A DNA stretch of 64,000 nt. Origin: Myxococcales bacterium. Lineage in GTDB: Bacteria > Myxococcota_A > Bradymonadia > UBA7976 > UBA1532. The translations under genes and the position numbers were made by a program. The stretch is from contig JACKDN010000023.1 in the NCBI GenBank assembly GCA_020633465.1, positions 62,001 to 126,000 on the forward strand. The letters run 5' to 3'. Each line of letters starts with the position of its first letter. Within the stretch, counting starts at the first letter, position 1. This document shows, one piece after another, positions 48,837 to 58,278 of the stretch. A model generated the notes under the pieces. The model was not told the origin of the DNA. It ran no database searches and worked only from the letters and a program-made list of their open reading frames with translations.

Positions 48837-50474
48837 CTGAAGGTCCACGGCAACACGGGCGGCCTCAAGCCCGCCCAACGGCAGCGCCTCGAGCGCCTCT
48901 ACAACCGCAAGGTGCCCCAGAACCAGATCGTCAGCCCCCCGCTCGCGCAGACCCTGTGCGAGCTGTCGCGGGACGTGGGCCGCCAGATCGGCGTCACCAT
49001 CGACCGCAACGGGCGGGTGCGCCACGTCATCGTCGGCGACGCCGATCAGCTGTTCATCCCCGACCTGGGCCGCGCCCGCGCGGGTGAGGGGCGCTTCCGC
49101 GGCATCCGCCTGGTGCACACGCACCTGCGCGACGAGCCCCTGACGCAGGACGACCTGACCGACCTCGTGCGCCTGCGCCTCGACCTGATCGCGGCCATCG
49201 GCGTCAGCAACGAGGGGCGGCCGGCGACGCTGTACCACACGCACATGCTGCCCGCGGGCAACGACGCGCCGGCGGCCGAGCAGACGGTGGGCAGCGTCCA
49301 CGAACCGCAGGTCGACTTCGTCGAGTTCATCGCCGCGCTCGAGGACGAGTTCAGTCGCACGACGACCGGCGCCGTCGAGACCGAGGGCCGTGATCGCGCC
49401 ATCGCGGTGCACGTGTCGGTGCCCGGCGAGCCCGATCCGCAGGCCAGCCTGCGCGAGCTGAGCGAGCTGGCCGCGACGGCGAACGTCGTCATCGTCGACG
49501 CGCTCGTGCAGCGCCGCCCGCGCTTCGATCCCAAGTACGTGATGGGCAAGGGCAAGCTGGACGAGCTGCTGCTGCGCACGATGCAGATGGACTGCGAGCT
49601 GGTCATCTTCGACCAGAACCTGACGCCCAACCAGGTGCGGGCCATCGCCGACGTGACCGATGTGAAGGTGATCGATCGCAGCCAGCTGATCCTCGATATC
49701 TTCGCGCGCCGCGCGCACACGCGCGAGGGCAAGCTGGCCGTCGAGCTGGCGCAGCTGAAGTACATGCTGCCGCGCCTGGCCCACAAGACGACGGCCTACT
49801 CGCGGCTGATGGGCGGCATCGGCGGGCGCGGGCCCGGTGAGACGAAGCTCGAGATCGATCGGCGGCGCGCGCGCGATCGCATCAACTGGATCGCGAAGAA
49901 GCTCGAGAACGCCGCGGTGCAGCGGAAGAACCGGCGCAGCAAGCGCAGCCAGCGCGACGTGCCGGTGGTGGCGATCGTGGGCTACACCAACGCCGGCAAG
50001 AGCACGCTGTTCAACGCGGTGACGCAGAGCGACGTGTTCGTCGAGGACCAGCTGTTCGCGACGCTGGACGTCACCAGCCGCCGCCTGCGCTTCCCCGAGG
50101 ATCGCGAGGTGGTGCTGGTCGACACCGTGGGCTTCATCCGCGACCTGCCCGACGATCTCGTCAGCGCCTTCAAAGCGACGCTCGAGGAGCTCGACGACGC
50201 CGATCTGCTGCTGCACGTCGTCGACATCGCCGACCCCCGCATGCGCGAGCAGATCGAGAGCGTCGACCGCATCCTCGGCGAGATGGAGCTGCTCGACAAA
50301 CCCCGCATCACGGTGCTGAACAAGGTCGACCTGCTCGACGCCGGCATCGCCGAGAACCTGTGCCGGCAGCACGGCGCCTTCGGCGTCTCGGCCCTCGATC
50401 GCCGCACGGCGCGCCCCCTGATGGAGGCCATCGAGAGCCGCCTGTGGCAGGACGCGGGGCGGCGCACCAGCTGA
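48837..50474 (+). CDS. hflX: Ribosome-associated GTPase HflX, long form, probable CTG start
   Basis: 545 residues. After a ~110-residue N-terminal extension typical of long HflX (LKVHGNTGGLKPAQRQRLER) comes the HflX domain (VIVDALVQRRPRFDPKYVMG, GGIGGRGPGETKLE). Then the G domain: P-loop GYTNAGKST (~381-389), DTVGFIRDLPDDLV as G3, and NKVD as G4. It binds and splits stalled ribosomes. No ATG, GTG or TTG gives the conserved N-terminus. CTG at 48837, read as Met, lies six bases after AGGAGG and starts exactly where the family does, so it is the best start. Confidence 0.87.
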   Translation: MKVHGNTGGLKPAQRQRLERLYNRKVPQNQIVSPPLAQTLCELSRDVGRQIGVTIDRNGRVRHVIVGDADQLFIPDLGRARAGEGRFRGIRLVHTHLRDEPLTQDDLTDLVRLRLDLIAAIGVSNEGRPATLYHTHMLPAGNDAPAAEQTVGSVHEPQVDFVEFIAALEDEFSRTTTGAVETEGRDRAIAVHVSVPGEPDPQASLRELSELAATANVVIVDALVQRRPRFDPKYVMGKGKLDELLLRTMQMDCELVIFDQNLTPNQVRAIADVTDVKVIDRSQLILDIFARRAHTREGKLAVELAQLKYMLPRLAHKTTAYSRLMGGIGGRGPGETKLEIDRRRARDRINWIAKKLENAAVQRKNRRSKRSQRDVPVVAIVGYTNAGKSTLFNAVTQSDVFVEDQLFATLDVTSRRLRFPEDREVVLVDTVGFIRDLPDDLVSAFKATLEELDDADLLLHVVDIADPRMREQIESVDRILGEMELLDKPRITVLNKVDLLDAGIAENLCRQHGAFGVSALDRRTARPLMEAIESRLWQDAGRRTS

Positions 50475-50479
50475 CCCGG

Positions 50480-50914
50480 TCAGGCCGCTTCGTCCCCCAC
50501 CCACCGGTCGTCCTCCGCGCGGAACACGAAGTGATCGCGGATGCCCTCGAAGGCGCGCAGCACGGCGTGGCGGTAGACGCCGCGGGTCAGGTCGTCGAGC
50601 TCGACGTCGCCGCGGTTGACCGCGTGCTGGAAGTCAGGATCGCGCATGGGCGGGCCGCCTTCGGGGGGGAAGGGCGGCACGTCGTGCTTCAGCGCGTGCT
50701 TCAGCCGGTCCAGATCGCCCTGCCCGTCGACCGAGCCGCCGAGGGGCGTGCGCTCGTCGAGGCGGGCGGTGCCGATCACCTCGACGCCGGTGGTCGGGCA
50801 CCGGAAGGTCACGTACAGCGACGACGTGTGGATGCTGGTGTCGGCGATCAGGGGCCGCACGTGCTCGAAGTCCAGCGGGCCCTCGTGGGGTTCGGCCGCG
50901 GTGGGGCTGGGCAT
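50480..50914 (-). CDS. Conserved-looking small protein of unknown function
   Basis: 144 residues, no signal peptide. Contains a beta-like stretch HTSSLYVTFRCPTTGVEVIG and helices (GDLDRLKHALKHD, RHAVLRAFEGIRDHFVFR). No motif recognised. Probably cytoplasmic. It ends five bases from the stop of hflX (convergent) and is divergent from the giant Cys-rich lipoprotein gene. Good Shine-Dalgarno (AGGAGG) eight bases before the start. Confidence 0.58.
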   Translation of the reverse strand: MPSPTAAEPHEGPLDFEHVRPLIADTSIHTSSLYVTFRCPTTGVEVIGTARLDERTPLGGSVDGQGDLDRLKHALKHDVPPFPPEGGPPMRDPDFQHAVNRGDVELDDLTRGVYRHAVLRAFEGIRDHFVFRAEDDRWVGDEAA

Positions 50915-51012
50915 GGGTCACCTCCTGCGAGGGGGACACGCGGCGCGGGGGGCGCGTCGCGCGGACGTCGGGCGAGGCGCGCCGGGCGGAGGTCCGCGTG
51001 CCGCCTGCGCTT

Positions 51013-51042
51013 TTGCCCGCCTCGCCGCGCCGGTGCTACAAC
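51013..51042 (+). promoter_or_regulatory. Probable leaderless promoter of the giant Cys-rich lipoprotein operon
   Basis: TTGCCC (51013-51018), 18-base spacer, TACAAC (51037-51042), then seven bases to the ATG at 51050. No Shine-Dalgarno between. A small AT-rich island (ttttgc) starts the region. Confidence 0.45.
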
Positions 51043-51049
51043 CTCGGGC

Positions 51050-54000
51050 ATGTCGCGCACCGCTTCGCCCGTCGTCCTCCTCTTCGCCACGCTCGTCGGG
51101 GCGGCCTGCAGTGATCCGCCCGCCGACGGCGGCTGCACCACGGCGGCCGAGTGCCTGCTGGGCCAGGTGTGCACCGACGGACGCTGCATCGTCGCGCGCG
51201 GCTGCACGCGCAACGATCAATGCGCCGACCGCGAGATCTGCGTCGACGGCAGCTGCCAGGCTGGCGCCTGCGCGGCCGACGCCGAGTGCGGCGATCAGCG
51301 CATCTGTGAGGGCGGCGCCTGCATCCGGCCCCCGGCCGACTTCTGCACCGCCGACGAAGACTGCGGCAACGCGCCCTGCGATCTCGCGGCGCGGCGCTGT
51401 GGCATCCCCGTCGAGGGCTGCGGCGACGGCCCCGCCTGCACGATGGGTCAGTCCTGCGTCGAGGGCGCCTGCGTCTGCACCGCCGACGATCAATGCCTCG
51501 GCGGGCGCTACTGCGCCGAGGACGGCAGCTGCGCCCAGGGCTGCCGGCTGGTGGGCGACGAGTGCGGCCTGGGCAATGTGTGCGACGAACAGACCCGCAC
51601 CTGCCGGCCGGCCGACACCTGCAACGACGACGACGACTGTCCGGCGCGCACCTTCTGCGACAACGGCAGCTGCGCCGACGGGTGCCGCACCGAGCCGGAC
51701 AACTGCGGCGAGGGGCGCGCCTGCGATCCCGACGACCGCCTGTGCGTCGGCGTCGAGTGCGCCGTCGACACCGACTGTGAGGACGCCGAGTACTGCGACG
51801 CCGGCGACTGCGCGCCGGGCTGCCGCGAGGGGGCCTGCGCCGAGGGTCAGCGCTGCGACGTCGACACCCGGGTGTGCGTGGTCGACGTGACGCTGTGCGA
51901 CGGCGACGCGGCGTGCCCGGACGGCGAATACTGCGCGGCCGAGGGCGTGTGCGTCGAGGGCTGCCGGCTCGAAGGCGACGACTGCGGCGCGGGCGGCGCC
52001 TGCGACGCCGACACCCACACCTGCCGCTGCGCCGACGACACCGGCTGCGCCGCGGGCGAGTACTGCGGCGACGGGGGCGCCTGCGCCGCGGGCTGCCGCG
52101 CGGGCGGCTGCGCCGAGGGCGAGGCCTGCGATCTGGCCACGCGCCAGTGCGTCGCCGGGCGCGCCTGCGCCGCCGACGGCGACTGCGATCTCGATCAGTA
52201 CTGCCGCGAGGACGGCACCTGCGCCGCCGGCTGCCGCATCGGCGCGTGCCCGGTGGGCCAGGCCTGCGACGCCGACACGCGCACCTGCTTCTGCCGCCGC
52301 GACGACGGCTGCCCGGCCGGGCAGTACTGCCTCGACCAGCAGTGCCTCGAGGGCTGCCGCGTCGAGCCCGACGACTGCGGCCCGGGGGCGGTGTGCGACG
52401 TCGAGGGGCGCACCTGCCAGTGCCTGGACGACAGCGGCTGCGCGGCCGATCAGTGGTGCGACGGCGGGGCCTGCCGCGTGGGCTGCCGGCTCGACCCCGA
52501 CACCTGCGGCGAGGGCAGCACCTGCGACGTCGAGCGCCGGCAGTGCACCTGCGCCGCCGACGCCGAGTGCCCCGCGGGCACCTACTGCGACGCGGGCTTC
52601 TGCGCCGAGGGCTGCCGGCTCGACCCCGACGACTGCGGCGAGGGCAACGCCTGCGACATGGCCACGCGCACCTGCCGCTGCCAGGGCGACGGGGGCTGCG
52701 CCGACGACCGCTACTGCGGGGCGGACGGCGCCTGCGCCGAGGGCTGCCGCACCGAGCCGGACAACTGCGGCGAGGGCAGCGCCTGCGACGCCGACAGCCG
52801 CCGCTGCGGCTGCCTCGAGGACGCCGTGTGCGCGGCGGGCGAGTACTGCGCGCCTGACGGGACCTGCAAGGCGGGCTGCCGCGTCGAGGAGGGCGCCTGC
52901 GAGCCCGGCTTCGTGTGCGACGCGGAGGCGCGCACCTGCCGCTGCGCCGACGACACCGCCTGCGCGGCGGGGCAGTACTGCGGGGCCGAGGGCGCGTGCG
53001 TGGCCGGCTGCCGGGTCGAGCCGGACGACTGCGCGGTGGGCAGCTGCGATCCCGCGTCGCGTCGGTGCCGCTGCGCCGCCGACGCCGAGTGCCCGGCCAA
53101 CGAGTTCTGCGGCGGCGACGGCACCTGCCAGATCGGCTGCCGCCTCGAGCCGGACAACTGCCCCCAGGGCAGCTGCGACGCCGCGTCGCGGCTGTGCCAG
53201 GCCCCGGCCTGCCAGCGCGACGCCGACTGCGGCGAGGGCGAGGCCTGCGCGGTCAGCCCGGCCGCCGGCGGCGGGGTCGAGCTGCGCTGCGCGCCGGCGC
53301 TGGCGGCGGCGCGCGGCGAAGACCCCTGCGAGCGCAACGTGCAGTGCGCGTCGCGCCTGTGCCTGAACGCGCGCGCCTGCTTCGGCGGCTGCACCCAAGA
53401 CGCCGACTGCCCCGGCGGGCGCTGCACGCCGGTGCGCATCAACGGGCCCGGCGAGGGCGTCGTGACCGAGCTGATGAGCTGCACGCTGCCGCCCCTGACC
53501 TGCGAGGCCGACGCCGAGTGCGCCGACGGGCGCGCGTGCGTGGCGGCGGGTGAGGATCCCGCGCAGCCCAACCGCCCCGTCTTCGCCTGCCTGCGCCCGC
53601 CCGACGGCCTGGGCCGCACCGGCGAGCCCTGCGCGCAGGACGCCGACTGCCTCTCCGATCTGTGCCTCGAGGGCGTCTGCTGGGGCCTGTGCCGCCGCGG
53701 TCAGGACGACTGCCTCGCGGGTCAGGTGTGCTACGACAACGTGGTGACGCTGACCTTCGACCAGGGCACGCCCGCGCCCGGCGACGACGCCTTCTTCAGC
53801 GCGCCGGCCTGCCTGCCCGACATGGGCAGCGGCGATCCGTGCCCGAACAAGCGCTGCGGCCCCGGCGAGACCTGCCTGCTGTTCAGCAACAGCACCTGGA
53901 CCGGTTTCGACTTCTACTGCCGCGAGCAGGTCGGGCCGCGCCTCGGCGGCGCGCCCTGCAACTTCGACGCGGACTGTCAGTCGGGCGTGTGCGCCCAGGG

Positions 54001-54169
54001 CGGCTTCTGCATCGCGGTCTGTGATCCAGCCAACCCCGGTATCCAGTGCGCGCCCGGCGCGATCGTCTGTCAGGCGGTGGAGCTGACCGTGTGGGACGCC
54101 GGCACCCCCAACGACGACCGGGACGATCGGACGGAAGAGGTGCCCGTGTGTCTCCCGCTCTTCCCTTGA
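51050..54169 (+). CDS. Giant cysteine-rich repeat lipoprotein
   Basis: 1039 residues. Signal MSRTASPVVLLFATLVGAAC. From residue ~25 to ~720 it is a run of about 30 short Cys modules. Many follow the form C-x-D-D-x-x-C-x-(A/P)-G-x-Y-C-x-x-G-x-C-x-x-G-C-R-x-(E)P-D-(N/D)-C-x-x-G-x-x-C-D; others resemble the modules of the gene at 1064. The last ~320 residues are a distinct, longer-spaced Cys-rich domain (CFGGCTQDADCPGGRCTPVR, GLCRRGQDDCLAGQVCYDN, RCGPGETCLLFSNSTWTGF) ending EEVPVCLPLFP. A disulfide-stiffened surface rod is likely. Its 3' end overlaps the PPC-lipoprotein gene by 22 bases. The C-terminal half is duplicated at 58279. Confidence 0.75.
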   Translation: MSRTASPVVLLFATLVGAACSDPPADGGCTTAAECLLGQVCTDGRCIVARGCTRNDQCADREICVDGSCQAGACAADAECGDQRICEGGACIRPPADFCTADEDCGNAPCDLAARRCGIPVEGCGDGPACTMGQSCVEGACVCTADDQCLGGRYCAEDGSCAQGCRLVGDECGLGNVCDEQTRTCRPADTCNDDDDCPARTFCDNGSCADGCRTEPDNCGEGRACDPDDRLCVGVECAVDTDCEDAEYCDAGDCAPGCREGACAEGQRCDVDTRVCVVDVTLCDGDAACPDGEYCAAEGVCVEGCRLEGDDCGAGGACDADTHTCRCADDTGCAAGEYCGDGGACAAGCRAGGCAEGEACDLATRQCVAGRACAADGDCDLDQYCREDGTCAAGCRIGACPVGQACDADTRTCFCRRDDGCPAGQYCLDQQCLEGCRVEPDDCGPGAVCDVEGRTCQCLDDSGCAADQWCDGGACRVGCRLDPDTCGEGSTCDVERRQCTCAADAECPAGTYCDAGFCAEGCRLDPDDCGEGNACDMATRTCRCQGDGGCADDRYCGADGACAEGCRTEPDNCGEGSACDADSRRCGCLEDAVCAAGEYCAPDGTCKAGCRVEEGACEPGFVCDAEARTCRCADDTACAAGQYCGAEGACVAGCRVEPDDCAVGSCDPASRRCRCAADAECPANEFCGGDGTCQIGCRLEPDNCPQGSCDAASRLCQAPACQRDADCGEGEACAVSPAAGGGVELRCAPALAAARGEDPCERNVQCASRLCLNARACFGGCTQDADCPGGRCTPVRINGPGEGVVTELMSCTLPPLTCEADAECADGRACVAAGEDPAQPNRPVFACLRPPDGLGRTGEPCAQDADCLSDLCLEGVCWGLCRRGQDDCLAGQVCYDNVVTLTFDQGTPAPGDDAFFSAPACLPDMGSGDPCPNKRCGPGETCLLFSNSTWTGFDFYCREQVGPRLGGAPCNFDADCQSGVCAQGGFCIAVCDPANPGIQCAPGAIVCQAVELTVWDAGTPNDDRDDRTEEVPVCLPLFP

Positions 54170-56709
54170 TCCGAATCGCGCTCGTCGCGCTGCTCGCCTG
54201 GGCCTGCGACGCCCCCTCGCCGCGCATCGTCGAGGTCGAGGCGCCGGGTGACACCCGCGATCCCGCGGGCCCCTACCAGGTGACCACCACCACGCGCGGC
54301 CAGGTGGACGAGGTCGTCATCGGCTGGCGCACGCGCGCCGGCGCCGAGGGCGTGGCCGACAGCCGCCGGCTGAGCGACGGCCGGTGGGTGGGCGGCGTGC
54401 CGGGGCAGCCGCCGGGCACCCAGGTGTTCCTCTCCGTCGTGGCGCGCGGCCCGGGCGGCAGCGCGCGCTTCCCGGCCGAGGGCGAGCACGCCTTCGAGGT
54501 GCGCGCCGAGGGCGGCGCGTGCCGGGTGGACGGCGAGTGCCTCGACGACGAGATCTGCGATCGGCTGCGCGGCGGGTGCAAGCTGCCCCCCGAGACGTGC
54601 GAAGACGACGGCGACTGCGGCCAGGACTACGTGTGCCCGGCGCCCGGATCGCGCTGCCGCTTCCGCCCCAGCACCTGCGACGCCGACGCCGACTGCGGCG
54701 CGGGCCTGGTGTGCCGCCAGGGCGTGTGCATCACGCCGCCCGACTGTGAGGTCGACGCCGACTGCGGCGGGGGCGCGGCCTGCCTCGACGGGCGCTGCGT
54801 CGGGCGCGACGAGTGCCGCGTGGACCGCGAGTGCCCGCCCGACCGGCCGTCCTGCACCAGCGGGCGCTGCGTGGCCGAGCTGCCCTGCGGCGGCGACTGC
54901 CCGCCGGGCACCGCGTGCGTGGACGGCGCTTGCCAGCCCGAGGGCGACTGCCCCGACGCGCCCTGCGCCCGCGGCCAGCGCTGCGTGCCCGCGCTGGGGC
55001 GCTGCGTCGAGTGCGCGGCCGACGGGCACTGCGGCGCGGGGGGGCACTGCGATCTCGACGCCTTCACCTGCGCGCCCGGCCGCCGCGGCGACGTCTGCGT
55101 GCCCTGCGGTCCGCGCGGCGACTGCGGCGCCGACCACCGGTGCATCGAGGAGTTCGGCTTCTGCGTCGCGCCCTGCGACGGGCGCCGCTGCCCCGACGGC
55201 TTCGAGTGCCAGGGCGGCTTCTGCGTGCCCTTCGAGTTCTGCGGCGGCTTCGAGTGCTTCGGCGACTTCGACTGCGACAGCCAGGTGTGCCAGTCGGGGC
55301 TGTGCGAGCCGCGGCAGTTCTGCGGCGGCGACGGCGAGTGCGCCGACGGGCGCCGCTGCGTCGACGGGCGCTGCGTGCCCCGCGCCCCGGGGTGCGCGTC
55401 GCCCTTCGAGTGCCCCGACGGCAACATCTGCGTGGGGGGCCGCTGCGAGCCGGGCCGCGCGGTCGGGGCCTGCCAATTCTGCGACGAGCCCGCCGATTGC
55501 CCCAGCGCCGCCTTCTGCGGCGACGTCGACGGGTTGGGCGAGCGCCGGTGCGTCACGTTCTGCGACGCCAACGGCTGCCCCGACGGGCTCGAGTGCTTCG
55601 TGATCAGCGGCGGCAGCGGCGTGTGCCTGCGCCCGGAGAGCGGCGGCTGCCTCGGCGACGGGCCGCAGCCGGACTGCGGCGCCGACTTCTGGGAGCCCAA
55701 CGACGATCCCGACCAGCCCGCCTTCCTGGCTCCCGGCCAGGAGGTCGAGGCGGTGACCTGCGCGCAGGATGCCGACTGGTACTTCTTCGAGGCCGAGTCG
55801 CCGGACGCGACGCTGAACGTGGCGTCGGGTGGGCCGATGTTCGTGCGCCTCTACGATCCCGGCCTGGGCCTGTTCGCCGAGTGGTTCGCCGACGGCGAGG
55901 ATCGCCTGCCGCTCGAGGGGCTGCCGGCCGGCTACATCGAGGTGCAGGGCGTCGAGGGCCGCGACACGCCCTACGGGCTCCGCTTCGAGCGGGAACAGCC
56001 GCCGCCGGCCTGCGCCGACGACAACCTCGAGGAGAACGACGACATCGACCAGGCCTTCGGGCTGCGCAGCGGCGCGGACGTGGGCGCGGTGGCCTGCGCC
56101 GGGGATCCGGACTGGTACGCCTTCCCCGTCCGGGAGGACGAGCAGGGGCGCGTGCTGCTCGATCCGCGCGGCGGCGCGCTGCGCTACGAGGTGTGGGTGC
56201 TGCCGTTCGGCCCCCTCGACGGCGGCGTCGCGCGCGGCGGCCAGCTGATCGAGATCCCCGGCAGCCCCGAGGGCCGCGCGCTGCTGGGCGTGTGGTGCGA
56301 GGACTGCGATCGCGCGCCGGTCGAGTATCGCGTGCAGGTGGACATCGGCGGGGTCGAGATGTGCGAGGACGACCGCCTCGAGCCCAACGACGGGCGGGAC
56401 GATCCGTGGGCCTTGGACGTCGGCTTCGACGGTCGCTTGACGGTGTGCGACACGAGCGAGGACTGGTTCGTGGTCGACAAGCCCGCGGGGCAGGCCCTGG
56501 CGGTCAGCCTCGAGTTCCGCCACGGGCTGGGCGACATCGATCTGTCCATCGAGGCCGAGAACGGCCGCTTCCAGAACGCCTCGGTGGGGGTGGGCGACCG
56601 CGAGCAGGTGGTCGTGCCGGGGCGCGAGCGCCCGGGGCGCTACCTCATCCGCGTGTACCTGCGCGGGGCGACCTCGAACACCTACCGGTTGCAGGTCGAG
56701 GGCGGTTGA
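54148..56709 (+). CDS. Cys-rich lipoprotein with PPC domains
   Basis: 853 residues from GTG (Shine-Dalgarno GGAAGAGG; overlaps the upstream stop by 22 bases). Signal MSPALPLIRIALVALLAWAC. Then a beta domain (~25-110), about 15 Cys modules (~125-500; several of the C-x3-D-C form) and three PPC-like beta-sandwiches to the end, each with the E/D-P-N-D...D-W-(Y/F) pattern (DAQDADWYFFEAES-like, GDPDWYAFPV, DTSEDWFVVDKPAG). PPC domains are usually C-terminal accessories of secreted proteins. It is cotranscribed with the giant lipoprotein, so the two may form one surface structure (inference). A decayed copy of parts of it lies at 59912. Confidence 0.72.
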   Translation: MSPALPLIRIALVALLAWACDAPSPRIVEVEAPGDTRDPAGPYQVTTTTRGQVDEVVIGWRTRAGAEGVADSRRLSDGRWVGGVPGQPPGTQVFLSVVARGPGGSARFPAEGEHAFEVRAEGGACRVDGECLDDEICDRLRGGCKLPPETCEDDGDCGQDYVCPAPGSRCRFRPSTCDADADCGAGLVCRQGVCITPPDCEVDADCGGGAACLDGRCVGRDECRVDRECPPDRPSCTSGRCVAELPCGGDCPPGTACVDGACQPEGDCPDAPCARGQRCVPALGRCVECAADGHCGAGGHCDLDAFTCAPGRRGDVCVPCGPRGDCGADHRCIEEFGFCVAPCDGRRCPDGFECQGGFCVPFEFCGGFECFGDFDCDSQVCQSGLCEPRQFCGGDGECADGRRCVDGRCVPRAPGCASPFECPDGNICVGGRCEPGRAVGACQFCDEPADCPSAAFCGDVDGLGERRCVTFCDANGCPDGLECFVISGGSGVCLRPESGGCLGDGPQPDCGADFWEPNDDPDQPAFLAPGQEVEAVTCAQDADWYFFEAESPDATLNVASGGPMFVRLYDPGLGLFAEWFADGEDRLPLEGLPAGYIEVQGVEGRDTPYGLRFEREQPPPACADDNLEENDDIDQAFGLRSGADVGAVACAGDPDWYAFPVREDEQGRVLLDPRGGALRYEVWVLPFGPLDGGVARGGQLIEIPGSPEGRALLGVWCEDCDRAPVEYRVQVDIGGVEMCEDDRLEPNDGRDDPWALDVGFDGRLTVCDTSEDWFVVDKPAGQALAVSLEFRHGLGDIDLSIEAENGRFQNASVGVGDREQVVVPGRERPGRYLIRVYLRGATSNTYRLQVEGG

Positions 56710-56759
56710 TCGACGCTCGGGCGAGCCGGTCGCCCGGCGAACGATCCCGAGGGGCACCC

Positions 56760-57332
56760 GTGAGCGACGATCTGGTCAACTACCTGAAGGCCCTGCCGCG
56801 CTTCCGCGGCATCGGCGACACCGAGCTCCTCGGGTTGGTGCGCTGCGTCGACGTGCTCGAGCCGATGCGGCCGGGCAAGGTGCTGTTCGAGCAGGGGGAT
56901 CCGTCGGACGGGGCCTACATCGTGCGCAGCGGGCAGCTGAGCGTCGAGGTGTCGATGCCCGACGGCTCGGGGCGGGTGGTGGCGCACCTGGGGCCGGGCA
57001 CGATGGTGGGCGAGCTCTGCCTCATCGAGGACGCGCCGCGCGCGCTGCGGGTGAAGGCGGCGGTGCCCACCGAGGTGCTCAGGCTCGATCGCGAGCGCTT
57101 CGACGACCTGCGGCGCAAGGGGCACTCGGGCGCCTACAAGCTGATCCGGTCGATCGCGCTGACCGTGTGCGATCGGCTGCGCAACACCAACATGCAGATC
57201 GAAGAGAAGTGGCAGGGGGGCACGACCTCGACCACCGAGATGGAGGTGGTGCGCATCAAGAAGCAGCCCACGGCGCCCGGCGTGCGGGTGAGCGCGTGGG
57301 ACAAGCTGCGCGGCCTGTTCGGGAGGGACTGA
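56760..57332 (+). CDS. Cyclic-nucleotide-binding-domain protein (first of a pair)
   Basis: 190 residues, GTG start. A single cNMP-binding beta-roll: FRGIGDTELLGLVRCVDVLE, GKVLFEQGDPSDGAYIVRSG, VVAHLGPGTMVGELCLIEDA (phosphate-binding-cassette position) and PRALRVKAAVPTEVLRLDRE. No HTH domain follows; the last ~50 residues are polar and basic (ending KLRGLFGRD). The cassette lacks the clear RTA of true cAMP sites, so ligand binding is uncertain. It may sense a nucleotide or act as a protein-binding module. 50 bases after the PPC gene and one base before the second cNMP protein gene. Confidence 0.78.
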   Translation: MSDDLVNYLKALPRFRGIGDTELLGLVRCVDVLEPMRPGKVLFEQGDPSDGAYIVRSGQLSVEVSMPDGSGRVVAHLGPGTMVGELCLIEDAPRALRVKAAVPTEVLRLDRERFDDLRRKGHSGAYKLIRSIALTVCDRLRNTNMQIEEKWQGGTTSTTEMEVVRIKKQPTAPGVRVSAWDKLRGLFGRD

Positions 57333-57333
57333 G

Positions 57334-57825
57334 ATGCCGATGGACGCCGAGCGGCTGGCCGTGATGCCCATCTTCGACAGCCTCGATCTGCGGCAGCGGC
57401 AATCGTTGGCGCTGGCGATGAACGAGAAGAGCTACCTGCCCGGCGAGGCGGTGTTCAGCCAGGGCGACAAGGCCTGGAGCTGCTACGTGGTCATCGAGGG
57501 GCAGGTCGAGGTGCGCGGGCGCGCCGGCGAGGAGGCCGAGCGGGCGCTGGCGATGCTGCACGAGGGCGAGCTGTTCGGCGAGGTGGCGCTGCTCGACGGC
57601 GGGCGGCGCTCGGCCAGCTGCGTCGCCGGCCCCGAGGGCGCGGCCCTGGCCGAGCTGGGGCGCCCCGAGTTCGACATGATCTTCAACGCGGGCAACCAGT
57701 TCGCCTACCGGTTGATGGATCTGGTGGCCGCGCAGCTGGTGCGCCGCCTGCGCCACGCCTCGGCCCAGCTGGCCGAGGCCGCGGTCAAGGAAGGCTGGGA
57801 GGGCCGCGACGACGAGGAGGGCTGA
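57334..57825 (+). CDS. Cyclic-nucleotide-binding-domain protein (second of a pair)
   Basis: 163 residues. The same fold as its upstream neighbour: FDSLDLRQRQSLALAMNEKS, GEAVFSQGDKAWSCYVVIEG, MLHEGELFGEVALLDGGRRS (GE-x-ALL-x-x-x-x-R, close to the phosphate-binding cassette) and ASCVAGPEGAALAELGR. C-terminal helix with RRLRHASAQLAEAAV and an acidic end. No output domain. One base separates it from the previous stop; the pair is likely cotranslated and may heterodimerise (inference). Confidence 0.8.
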   Translation: MPMDAERLAVMPIFDSLDLRQRQSLALAMNEKSYLPGEAVFSQGDKAWSCYVVIEGQVEVRGRAGEEAERALAMLHEGELFGEVALLDGGRRSASCVAGPEGAALAELGRPEFDMIFNAGNQFAYRLMDLVAAQLVRRLRHASAQLAEAAVKEGWEGRDDEEG

Positions 57826-58278
57826 TCGGATCGCCGCCGAGGCGACGTGGTCGTCGGCGTCCAATCCTCCGCCGCGAGGTCCGTTCGCCCCTCTCTGCCA
57901 ACATCCGAGAGACGCTGAAGCGCGCAACAATTACCGAGGGCGGCGGCGAGGCTCGAGCCCATGAACGACACGGCCATCCAAAGCCAGAAGAGGAGGGACA
58001 GCGATCACCAACGTGGAGCGGCGCTCGCCGTGCGCCCCCGAGAACCACGACGCAGATCGCCGGCTCGTGCACGCGCTCTGGACCTCGCCGAAGCACAGCG
58101 CGAGCCGGCGCCCAGTGAGCGTCCGGAAGTAGCACGGAACGACTCTGCCTGGGGGTGGTCGGGGGACGGCCTCCGACGCATGGTCCGTACCGTAGACCGC
58201 GCCGCGTCACGCCGCCTGGGCGATCCCCTCCTACATCCTGCGGTGCCGATCGGCCGTGGCGCCACGGTGCCCGGGCTG
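57826..58278. other. Gene-free, less GC-rich stretch before the duplicated gene
   Basis: 453 bases between the second cNMP gene and the duplicated Cys-rich gene. Base composition is more mixed than the neighbours (for example caacaattaccg near 57927). An open frame runs through it in phase with the next gene but has no signal peptide and poor codon bias, so I do not treat it as coding. It probably contains the upstream boundary of the duplication and a promoter. Confidence 0.4.

Noticed and set aside
57961..58278. N-terminal extension of the duplicated Cys-rich protein to the ATG at 57961
   Set aside because: Would put ~106 Arg/Ala-rich residues before a well-formed lipoprotein signal; codon bias is poor there.
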